From Thalassomonas sp. M1454 (lineage in GTDB: Bacteria > Pseudomonadota > Gammaproteobacteria > Enterobacterales > Alteromonadaceae), in the NCBI RefSeq assembly GCF_007097525.1, contig NZ_VKDD01000006.1:155100-219099 (forward strand): 64,000 nt of DNA. The letters run 5' to 3'. The first letter of the stretch is position 1. Each line of letters opens with the position of its first letter. A program made the position numbers and the translations under genes. Shown here piece after piece: positions 1 through 8,113 of this stretch. The notes beneath the pieces were generated by a model. The model did no database searches and had not been told where the DNA came from. It was given only the letters and a program-made list of their open reading frames with translations.

Positions 1-2091
1 GCTCGCCTACCTACTTACGGCCGTAACTTTGAATACTTCGGTGAAGATCCATACCTAGCATCTGTTATGGTGATCCCAGAAATCAAAGCGATCCAAGCGA
101 ATGATGTTGCTGCAAACTTAAAGCACTACGCATTAAACACACAAGAGCTAAACCGCCAAAAGGTTGATGCTATTCCTGATGAACGTACATTACGCGAAGT
201 TTACTTACCAGTGTTTGAAGCTGGCGTTAAAGAAGCTGGTGTATATACAATTATGGGGGCATACAATAGCTTCCGCGGTACCAATGCCAACCAAAGCAAA
301 TACTTAGTTAACGATATTTTAAAAGGCGAATGGGGCTTTGACGGTATTTTACTTACCGACTGGGACGTAAATATTAATACCTATGATGCTGCCATGAATG
401 GTTTAGATATCGAAATGGGTACTCGTGCTGATAGCTATGATGACTACAAACTTGCTAAACCATTTTTAAAAATGCTTAAGGAAGGAAAAATTCCAGTAGC
501 CGTTTTAGACGATAAAGTTCGCCGTATTCTACGTATCCAATTACGTATTGGTATGATGGATAAAAGCCGTTTATCTGGCCAACGTAATATTCCTGAGCAC
601 AGAGCTGCGGCACGTAAAATAGCGGAAGAAGGCATCGTACTTCTTAAAAACGAAGGTATTTTACCGTTAGCTAAAGATGAAGTTAAAAATATCTTAGTCC
701 TTGGTCCAAATACTGACAGAGAGCACGGCAAAGGTGGTGGTTCATCACAAGTTAAATCACTGTACGAAATTAGCCCAATCGAAGGTTTACAAGCAAAACT
801 TGGCGATGACGTAAACATTACTTTCTTACGTACACGTCCTGAAACAGGTATTCCTGCAATTGCTGGTGATTACATAATTAAAAGTAACCCTGGTACAGGT
901 ACTCCGGCATGGCAAGTTTCTAACTGGAAAGAAAAAGCTCGTAAAAACTGGAAACACTGGTCATGGGTTCCAGATTCAGCTTACACAGCACCAGCTGATT
1001 CAACCATGGAACACGTAACCATGAAAACCACTATTAAGCCATTAGAGTCAGGTGTTCATACACTTAAACTTAGTGCTGTTGGTGATTTCAGATTAAAAGT
1101 TAATGGTAAAAAAGTATTAGAGCATTCAAGTACTGACGGTGCAGAATTTAACTACCCTCTTGAGCTAAGTACTGACAAAGAGTACAAGTTTGAAATGCAA
1201 TACGATGGTAACAAAAACTTTGTATTAGGTTGGGATGCACCAAGCAGCTTATTTAGCACAAAAGAAGAATACATTGCCGCAGCAAAAGCTGCTGATGCCG
1301 TTATCTACTTTGGTGGTTTAAGTCACGCCGACGATCGTGAGTCACAAGACCGTGTTGACATGAAACTACCTAATGGCCAAGACGAAGTTATTACTAACTT
1401 ACTTGCTGCAAACCCTGACACAGTAATCTTTTTAAATGCTGGTTCAGCCGTTGAAATGCCTTGGGTTAACAACGCAAAAGCAATTATGTGGGGCTGGTAC
1501 GGTGGCATGGAAGGCGGTCACGCTTATGCTGACGCACTATTTGGTGATGTAAACCCAAGCGGTAAAATGCCAATTACTCTGCCTGTTGCATTAGAAGATA
1601 CTGCAGCCATTGCTTTAAATGACTACAACTCAAAAGAGTCTTTCTATAAAGAAGGTGTATTTATTGGTTACCGCTGGTTTGAACAACAAAATATTGAGCC
1701 AATCTTCCCATTTGGTCACGGTTTATCTTACACCACATTTAGCTACGACAACGTTGAACTTTCATCGGCGTCAATTTCAGCTGGTGATGAACTAGAAGTA
1801 ACAGTTACAGTAACAAATACAGGTAAAGTAGCCGGTAGCGAAATTGTACAACTGTACCTTAACGATGTTCAAGCAAGTGTTGAACGCCCAGCGAAAGAGT
1901 TAAAAGGTTTTGGTAAAGTTCACCTACAACCTGGTGAAACTAAAACAGTTAGCATGACACTTAAACAACGTGATTTATCATTCTGGGATGTAAATACTAA
2001 CGACTGGTTAGCAGAACCAGGACAGTTTGATGTATTAATAGGTGCATCACACACAGATATTAAGCTAAATACTAGCTTCCAATATCAATAA
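1..2091 (+). CDS. GH3 beta-glycosidase with PA14 insert (5' end outside window)
   Basis: Glycoside hydrolase family 3 enzyme, probably an exo-beta-glucosidase or beta-xylosidase acting on oligosaccharides in the periplasm or at the cell surface. The reading frame is open from base 1, where it already encodes the conserved GH3 stretch GRNFEYFGEDPYL, so the N-terminus lies outside the window. The nucleophile Asp is in LLTDWDV (codon 358-360). A PA14-like insertion spans roughly bases 850-1260, followed by the second alpha/beta domain. A fibronectin-III-like C-terminal domain covers about 1740-2080. PA14-bearing GH3 enzymes often act on short beta-linked glucans or xylo-oligosaccharides; the substrate here is not proven. 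A strong terminator follows. It belongs functionally with the sulfatase/GH10 locus downstream. Because its promoter is outside the window, I cannot say whether it carries the shared operator. Confidence 0.93.
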   Translation, partial: ARLPTYGRNFEYFGEDPYLASVMVIPEIKAIQANDVAANLKHYALNTQELNRQKVDAIPDERTLREVYLPVFEAGVKEAGVYTIMGAYNSFRGTNANQSKYLVNDILKGEWGFDGILLTDWDVNINTYDAAMNGLDIEMGTRADSYDDYKLAKPFLKMLKEGKIPVAVLDDKVRRILRIQLRIGMMDKSRLSGQRNIPEHRAAARKIAEEGIVLLKNEGILPLAKDEVKNILVLGPNTDREHGKGGGSSQVKSLYEISPIEGLQAKLGDDVNITFLRTRPETGIPAIAGDYIIKSNPGTGTPAWQVSNWKEKARKNWKHWSWVPDSAYTAPADSTMEHVTMKTTIKPLESGVHTLKLSAVGDFRLKVNGKKVLEHSSTDGAEFNYPLELSTDKEYKFEMQYDGNKNFVLGWDAPSSLFSTKEEYIAAAKAADAVIYFGGLSHADDRESQDRVDMKLPNGQDEVITNLLAANPDTVIFLNAGSAVEMPWVNNAKAIMWGWYGGMEGGHAYADALFGDVNPSGKMPITLPVALEDTAAIALNDYNSKESFYKEGVFIGYRWFEQQNIEPIFPFGHGLSYTTFSYDNVELSSASISAGDELEVTVTVTNTGKVAGSEIVQLYLNDVQASVERPAKELKGFGKVHLQPGETKTVSMTLKQRDLSFWDVNTNDWLAEPGQFDVLIGASHTDIKLNTSFQYQ

Positions 2092-2156
2092 AATAATAAA
2101 TATTTGATTTTTAAGTTGGTTATTTAACCCACTCAAAAGCTAAAATAAGGTTAACC

Positions 2157-2193
2157 AAAGCCGACAATTGTTAAGCAATTGTCGGCTTTTTGT
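2157..2193 (+). terminator. Rho-independent terminator after GH3 gene
   Basis: A 14-bp perfect stem (2157-2170 with 2176-2189) with a 5-nt loop, running into a T-tract. It closes the GH3 transcript and insulates the next operator-controlled gene. Confidence 0.85.
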
Positions 2194-2233
2194 TAGCCAA
2201 ATATAAATATGTAAAGAAATGTAAAGTTTCTAC

Positions 2234-2262
2234 TTGATAACGATGTCAAATGTGATAGATTG
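2234..2262 (+). promoter_or_regulatory. LacI-type operator A and overlapping promoter
   Basis: The 16-bp imperfect palindrome TTGATAACGATGTCAA (2234-2249) has the central CG typical of LacI-family operators. Its first six bases (TTGATA) read as a -35 box. A TAGATT -10-like hexamer follows 16 bp later, so a bound repressor would cover the promoter. It lies about 100 bp upstream of the surface-protein gene at 2349. The same site recurs at 11024, 12891, 16783 and 22448. Its assignment to the LacI protein at 18688 is inference. Confidence 0.75.
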
Positions 2263-2348
2263 TGTAATAACCAATTTTTACATGATCGCGATAATAATAA
2301 TAAGCCCGCGATAAACAAATATACGAATTAGAAATTCAGGGGAACCAG

Positions 2349-5300
2349 ATGAATTACAATACGACTAAAAAACCTAAACTGAGCATAATGAGCAAAGCTC
2401 TAGGTTTAGCTTTGCTTTTACCATTATCTGCAAATGCAGCTCTTGATTCGAACTTCCCTGTTTTGGAAGGCGCTTACTTAAATCACATCAATGAAACAGG
2501 AAATCCTGGCAAGAACTTGATTGTTAACCCAACTCTAGATTTATGTATAAAAAATGTTGACGCAGAGGTTTGGACTCCTAACCCTGATGCAGATTGTTCA
2601 GCATACTCAAATCCCGTTTATGGCTGGGGCTGGACTGGCGCAAACAAAGGTGGGACAGGTAAAGCTGTAGGTGACCGATACACTCCAATCTTAGGTGGTG
2701 GCCCTATTAGTGACGATGGTGTTGCGCATAAAAACTTAGCTCGTGGAGATAAAAATAACGGTGTTTTAAAATTAGCTTCTCCTATTGCAGTTTCGGGTGT
2801 ATCAAAAGTTTATGTGTATTTTGAAGGTCAACCACAAGGTTTAGGAGGCTCTATACAATTAGATTTAGACGGCACGATACATATAGTAGAAGCTGATCTA
2901 ATTAAAGATGGTACTTGGGGACCTTTTGGCTATGTTGTTGATTTAAGTGAAAGTGTTTCTGTGCCTTACACAGGAAGCATTGACCTTCAGTTTATCGCTA
3001 ATGGTACAACTAACGCTGATAAAATAGTGGCAGATAATATTTTCTTGTCTACAGATACTATTCTGTTTCCTGATGTAGATACAGATAAAGATGGTTTATC
3101 TGATGATGATGAAAATGATATATATGGAACAGATCCTAATTTAGCTGATACCGATGGTGATAATTTATCAGATGGTGATGAGGTTAATGTTCACGGTACA
3201 AATCCATTACTAAAAGATTCTGACAATGACGGCACAGATGATGACGTTGAGCTTGCAGAGGGTACTGACCCTACAGACCCTGCTAGCTTCCCTGGCGATG
3301 TTGATGGCGATGGAGTACCTGATTCTATCGATGATTACAAAACAGACCCTAGCGCATCTTTAGATAGCGATGGTGACAGTTACCCTGATCAATTAAACCC
3401 GGTTAATGAAGCTTGTGATCAAGCTTGTCTAGATGCCTCTGAACTGGTAGTAGATGCTTTCCCTGACAGTGCTGCCGCATTTGCTGATATGGATGAAGAT
3501 GGTGAGCCAGATTCATTTATTACTGCAGAATGTAAAGTGGGTGGAGTAATCGAAGGTGAAAACTTAGCTGAGTGTGATGGCTTAACATTAGACTTAGATA
3601 GAGATGGTGACGGTGACTTGAACGAAGATGAAATTGCTCAAGGTTCTAATCCAAATAACCCAGACAGTAATTCTTTAGATTTAGATGGTGACGGTTGGGC
3701 AAATGATATAGATGGCAAAGAGCTATTAAGTTCTTATCACCTTTCTACAAATACCAATATCATAGCAAGTTACTCTCCTGATGCGGAGACTGCTATATTA
3801 GTTAATGAACGTGCAACGGTTGATGTAAATCAAAAATGGGAAACATGGGGCTCTACTGCTACAGATAACGATCCGAATCATTTTTCTATAGTTGACACTA
3901 CAGACTATGAAGGTGCACCAACGAAAGCGTTTAAGTTAAGTAGCGCATCAACAACATATGATAAAAATAATTCGTCAAAATTAGGTACGCTACAACTTAG
4001 AAGTAGAAAAATAGCTCCTCTTGCCACTAATATTACTCGTGGTCGTATTGGTGCTCGCCTAAACATTTCAAGCACAAATGATGTTGATTTACTTGATACA
4101 AAGGTCGGCGTGCGCATTGTTGCAACAAGTGAAAGTAACGGGACAAGCTATGTTGGTGCTTTCATTACGGTTACGGCAGAAGATATAGCAGAATATAATG
4201 CAAAAGGCTGGTTCTATGCTGAAAATGATTTTGTTACCAAAGGTCCGATTAAAGACCTTCAAGTACAGATGACAACCGATACAACAAATGGTATTGAAGT
4301 ATTGTTTGACGATGTAGAGTTAAACCTAATTACTCCAAGTGATACAGATTTGGATGGTATTGACGACTCTATCGATCTAAATGATGATGGTGATGAAGAG
4401 AATGATGGCGTAGATTTAACTCCTCTTGGACCTGATGCTAAAGACTCTGATGGCGATATGATTCCAGACGCTTATGATGATGATTTAGACAATGATTCAA
4501 TTGCTAACCCATTCGATGCGAATTTTAACCCTATATTATCTGAAGCTGTTGAAACTAAAACAGATACAGAATCTATGATTGAAGTTACAGCCTTCGATGC
4601 AGATGAAGACAACGTAACTTATATCTGGACACTTGCTGGTACTGAACTTGCTGAAAGTGGTAATAAAATTTCGGTTAATTATGCAGATCAATTACCGGGT
4701 GTTACAATCCCTGTAACTGTTAAGGCTACTGATGGTACTGATGAGTCGGCTACTCAAACTATTTTTGTAACTATTCCTGGTGTTGCTGAAGATTATGCTC
4801 CAACGATCAACGATAGCATGGTTGCTACTGATCATATATTAGGTACTCACACCATTACTGCAGATTACTTCGATAATAATGCTGAAGATACATTAAGCCA
4901 CACGTGGACAGTTAATGGTGTAGAAACTGCAGATTTAGATGGTACATTAGTTATCAATGATTCTGACTTTGCTGTACCAGGAACCGTTGTAACCGTTGTA
5001 CTTACAGTAACTGATGGTAAATTAACTAGCGAAAAATCTTGGACTGTAACAACTAACCAAGTAGCAGTACTTAATGTAGAAAAAACCATATTAAATGATG
5101 ATGAAACACTTTACTCTGTTGGCTATTTTGTTGACGATAATTTAGTGTTAGGCGTTCAAGATGTTGATGGTGATTTCTTTACATATTCTTGGAAGATTGC
5201 TGTTAATGGCGTCGATACTCCATTTGAAGATGGTGAATACACAAGTAAAGAGTTAGTAATCAATCGCTTTGACTACCCTGCAGATAGCGTTTTAACTATC

Positions 5301-5495
5301 ACTGTAACTGCTGTAGATATTAATCGACCAGAACAGGCAGCGCACACGGTATCAGAAGTTATTACTCTTGAATTACCAGCAATAGAAGGGAAAAACGATG
5401 ATGAAATTTACCCTAAAGGCGGTGACGGTGGTGCTATGTGGTGGATGATGGCTTTATTAATACCTGCATTTATCCGTAGACGCATTTCAAAGTAA
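2349..5495 (+). CDS. Calcium-binding surface protein with thrombospondin-3 repeats and GlyGly-CTERM
   Basis: Large exported protein (1048 aa) of unknown specific role. It has an N-terminal signal peptide ending near LSANAALD. A beta-rich region at about residues 45-240 could be a carbohydrate-binding-like domain. Many Asp-rich DxDxDG repeats of the thrombospondin type 3 kind lie at about 240-460 and 660-715. A second jelly-roll-like region falls at about 480-650, and three PKD/cadherin-like beta modules at about 740-1010. The C-terminus is Gly-Gly, then a hydrophobic helix, then Arg-Arg-Arg: the GlyGly-CTERM sorting signal that rhombosortase processes in Alteromonadales for surface display. 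The start has a good ribosome site (AGGGGA) 6 nt upstream. The shared LacI operator lies just upstream, so I infer a surface glycan-binding or adhesion role in the same response. Confidence 0.85.
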   Translation: MNYNTTKKPKLSIMSKALGLALLLPLSANAALDSNFPVLEGAYLNHINETGNPGKNLIVNPTLDLCIKNVDAEVWTPNPDADCSAYSNPVYGWGWTGANKGGTGKAVGDRYTPILGGGPISDDGVAHKNLARGDKNNGVLKLASPIAVSGVSKVYVYFEGQPQGLGGSIQLDLDGTIHIVEADLIKDGTWGPFGYVVDLSESVSVPYTGSIDLQFIANGTTNADKIVADNIFLSTDTILFPDVDTDKDGLSDDDENDIYGTDPNLADTDGDNLSDGDEVNVHGTNPLLKDSDNDGTDDDVELAEGTDPTDPASFPGDVDGDGVPDSIDDYKTDPSASLDSDGDSYPDQLNPVNEACDQACLDASELVVDAFPDSAAAFADMDEDGEPDSFITAECKVGGVIEGENLAECDGLTLDLDRDGDGDLNEDEIAQGSNPNNPDSNSLDLDGDGWANDIDGKELLSSYHLSTNTNIIASYSPDAETAILVNERATVDVNQKWETWGSTATDNDPNHFSIVDTTDYEGAPTKAFKLSSASTTYDKNNSSKLGTLQLRSRKIAPLATNITRGRIGARLNISSTNDVDLLDTKVGVRIVATSESNGTSYVGAFITVTAEDIAEYNAKGWFYAENDFVTKGPIKDLQVQMTTDTTNGIEVLFDDVELNLITPSDTDLDGIDDSIDLNDDGDEENDGVDLTPLGPDAKDSDGDMIPDAYDDDLDNDSIANPFDANFNPILSEAVETKTDTESMIEVTAFDADEDNVTYIWTLAGTELAESGNKISVNYADQLPGVTIPVTVKATDGTDESATQTIFVTIPGVAEDYAPTINDSMVATDHILGTHTITADYFDNNAEDTLSHTWTVNGVETADLDGTLVINDSDFAVPGTVVTVVLTVTDGKLTSEKSWTVTTNQVAVLNVEKTILNDDETLYSVGYFVDDNLVLGVQDVDGDFFTYSWKIAVNGVDTPFEDGEYTSKELVINRFDYPADSVLTITVTAVDINRPEQAAHTVSEVITLELPAIEGKNDDEIYPKGGDGGAMWWMMALLIPAFIRRRISK

Positions 5496-5520
5496 TAATT
5501 AACACTATAATAAGTAATTA

Positions 5521-5549
5521 AATCCCTGATATTCGTATCGGGGATTTTT
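5521..5549 (+). terminator. Terminator after surface protein gene
   Basis: An 11-bp stem (5521-5531 with 5536-5546, one G-T pair) closed by a TTCG tetraloop and followed by a T-tract. Confidence 0.85.
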
Positions 5550-6279
5550 ATTTAAAGCCTTTCTTTTTAATAACAACCACTCGCTCTATAATTTAGTACC
5601 TAGAATTGCAGAGCAAAAGCTATATCCTCCCTTTCATAATACCATTTCCATTACAATTGAGAATGCTAGATAACGCTTTATACAAGTGAAATTTATTAGA
5701 TATAGTTATTCATATCTTTATTAATATAATCCTAGTTTTATCGTATGTATTTATTTTGCATTAACGCATTGCTGCTCTGACCATAAAAAGTTTATTACTA
5801 TCTATTTTAAAAAATAAGGGCTCTAGAATGAGTTAAAGGCTTAAGGGCCAAGTTGGTATATTCATGTGTCAAGTTAAACACGCATTATGCTTTATATTAA
5901 TGGCAAGAATATTATTTAGCTTTAAGATAAAAGTGTATTAAGTTGTATAATTCATTAAAGCTTCCCAAAAAGACTCAGAGCACTATCAAAACCAACTCAT
6001 AACACTCTTACCTATTTATTTAACTTATAGCTATAAAATTGGTTATAAAGGCTCGTAGAAAGAGTAAGAACTGGCAGGTAAACACCAATTAAGACTATTG
6101 TTCTATCCAAGATTTATAAATACTTTATTGACACTAGATAAAAGTAGCTTAGCCAAATTAATACTTACAGTTTAGCTTATTACAATTCAATACCATAAAG
6201 GCAATATCCTAGGGCAATAAACTAAAATTTATATAATTAGAGGTTGTATAGGTATTTGTGAGGGCTTTGGATAGGAAAT
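5550..6279. other. AT-rich gene-free interval
   Basis: About 730 bp between two terminators with no reading frame that looks real, no tRNA-like fold and no recognisable family. It separates the plus-strand surface protein gene from the minus-strand lipoprotein/TonB-receptor unit. A stretch near 5634-5660 weakly resembles the dispersed 29-bp repeat seen at 25929 and 30735. Otherwise I see nothing in it. Confidence 0.6.
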
Positions 6280-6310
6280 GAAAAAGCCAATGCATAATGC
6301 ATTGGCTTTT
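6280..6310 (-). terminator. Terminator of the lipoprotein transcript
   Basis: A 14-bp perfect stem (6282-6295 with 6297-6310) with A/T runs on both sides, so it can work both ways. It lies 22 bp past the lipoprotein stop codon. Confidence 0.8.
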
Positions 6311-6331
6311 GTTAAGGTTACTGAAACCTAA

Positions 6332-7936
6332 TTATGGACAAGTTAAAGTATTAAACTTAACAACTTCGATACCACTAGCTTCAAGTTGCGCTATATCAGA
6401 ACATAAATTTGCTGGATAATTTTTATGGCTAATATTAACAGTCTCGATCGTAATAGCCTCTTGGTTTATAAAAGGTAGTAATGAAGTAAACTTAGTATTA
6501 TTACCAATGAAAACTGTTTTTAATTGAGGTAAAGCAGCAATTGCTTGAATATCTGCATCTGAAAGTAGATTACCCATAGCTTTTAACTCTTGTAAGTTAG
6601 GCAACTCTTTTAACAATGAATAGTCAGCACCTTTAAAACCATTAATATTTAAATGGGTAAGCTGTGTTAAGTTTTGAGAAATAAACTCAACAACTTCTTT
6701 ACCTGAATCTTTCAATGGATTAGCAAACTGAAAATTCACATCAACAAGGTTTTCCAAATCAACTAAATAGTTCAAATCATCAACACTAGGAATCGTAGGC
6801 CCATTAGCATGGAATTTAGTGATATAAATGAATTCTTCAATACCTTGGAATGTATTAATAAATTTGAACTCTTTAGCTGTACAAACTAATTGGTTAGTTA
6901 CTTCACCAAGTGTTGTTAAGCCCATATCTAGAACTTTTTCTTGGAAACAAGCTTGTAAAATAGGATCTGCAAATAATGGGTCTTCAGGGTTACCACTTGC
7001 TCGAAGAACATCTTCAAATGGGGTTTCTTCAGTCATTATACAGCTTGTTGGCTTAGAGTAGTTTACTGTATCCAATAAGCTGTTTTCAAAGTCACGGTTA
7101 TCATAACAATTAATATTTGTATCACTTAATACTAATTCAGTTAGTGACGTTAATTTTTCAAGACCTTTGGTGTCAGTAAATTCTGGTGAATCGCATGTTA
7201 AAGAAGTTAGATCAACAACAAACTCTTTACCTGCAGCACCTGTTGCTAAACAAGCAGCTACATCATCACTCATATCTATGTTGTCAATAATACATACCGC
7301 GGGACTGGAAACACTAACAGCTTCAAATTCTTGTGCAAATGCACTTGCTGCAACACAGTTAACTGCAGTCGCTTCAATATCTAAGTCAGCTAAGTTTGTG
7401 AATATCTCTACGCCTTCCATCGAAAGTATATTAATGTCATCACACTTCAAGTTGGTAACTTCATCGGTACTTGCCCAACCGTTTTCTGCGAATTGTTCAA
7501 CTACACACTGACGAAATGATTGATCAGCAAACTCAAGGTAGTTATAAAAACAGCCTTCTTGCTGAATTGTTTTAATAGCCGTAGCATCACCCAACATAGC
7601 TGCATCAGCAATAAGTTGGTTATCAAAACCATCTAAAGTTGCACATGATAAACCTGCACCACTTAAATCAATTGTTTCAAGTTCTTTGAAGTAAGCTAAA
7701 CCAGTAACACTTTCAATAGGAGTGCTACAAGCTAATGACGTTAATTGGTTTGTATTTGTTATACCTTGCTCTGCGATAGTAGTTTCTACACAGGCTTTCA
7801 AATTAGCATCATCGTACTCAACCGAAGCTAACAATTGGTCAAACACTTCAGTTGTTGCTGACCCTTCAGAATCTTCATTACAGCCAGCAAGTGCTGCTAA
7901 TGCTGAAGATAGAAAAATAATCTTTTGTAATTTCAT
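6332..7936 (-). CDS. Outer-membrane-type lipoprotein with four-cysteine LRR-like repeats
   Basis: No named family recognised. A lipoprotein signal with lipobox LAGC places the lipidated Cys at residue 19 and suggests anchoring to the outer membrane. Residues 35-380 contain about four modules of 80-100 aa, each with cysteines at regular spacing: Cys 49/70/98/129, 144/165/194/215, 229/248/277/299, and 330/352 in the last. Each module carries a leucine-rich-repeat-like segment (for example FKELETIDLSGAGLSC). The C-terminal part (about 380-500) is more plainly LRR-like. It sits 177 bp downstream of the TonB-dependent receptor on the same strand. By analogy with receptor-lipoprotein pairs it may capture glycan at the surface. 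That role is inference; the cysteines suggest disulfides in the periplasm or on the surface. Confidence 0.7.
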   Translation of the reverse strand: MKLQKIIFLSSALAALAGCNEDSEGSATTEVFDQLLASVEYDDANLKACVETTIAEQGITNTNQLTSLACSTPIESVTGLAYFKELETIDLSGAGLSCATLDGFDNQLIADAAMLGDATAIKTIQQEGCFYNYLEFADQSFRQCVVEQFAENGWASTDEVTNLKCDDINILSMEGVEIFTNLADLDIEATAVNCVAASAFAQEFEAVSVSSPAVCIIDNIDMSDDVAACLATGAAGKEFVVDLTSLTCDSPEFTDTKGLEKLTSLTELVLSDTNINCYDNRDFENSLLDTVNYSKPTSCIMTEETPFEDVLRASGNPEDPLFADPILQACFQEKVLDMGLTTLGEVTNQLVCTAKEFKFINTFQGIEEFIYITKFHANGPTIPSVDDLNYLVDLENLVDVNFQFANPLKDSGKEVVEFISQNLTQLTHLNINGFKGADYSLLKELPNLQELKAMGNLLSDADIQAIAALPQLKTVFIGNNTKFTSLLPFINQEAITIETVNISHKNYPANLCSDIAQLEASGIEVVKFNTLTCP

Positions 7937-8062
7937 ACTTTTTTCCTTCTAAGAAAGCTATTTTATTATTGTTGTTTTTACAGCTTTTCTTGTTTTGTTG
8001 TTCTTAATTAAAGAACGCCAGTTAATTTTGTTCACATTCTACACAATTGCATCAAACTATCA

Positions 8063-8102
8063 CCAACCTGTTACCGTTTAGTTACACTTTGAAACAGGTT
8101 GG
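8063..8102 (-). other. Hairpin between receptor and lipoprotein genes
   Basis: Ten-bp perfect stem (8063-8072 with 8093-8102), 20-nt loop and no T-tract, beginning 12 bp past the receptor stop. Without a U-run it is more likely an mRNA-stabilising or partial-attenuation hairpin than a full terminator, so receptor and lipoprotein could be co-transcribed at unequal levels. Confidence 0.5.
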
Positions 8103-8113
8103 TATGCACATAT

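Noticed and set aside
5550-6279. Possible decayed gene or small RNA in the long gap
   Set aside because: No sustained frame, no clear promoter-terminator pair, no recognisable fold.
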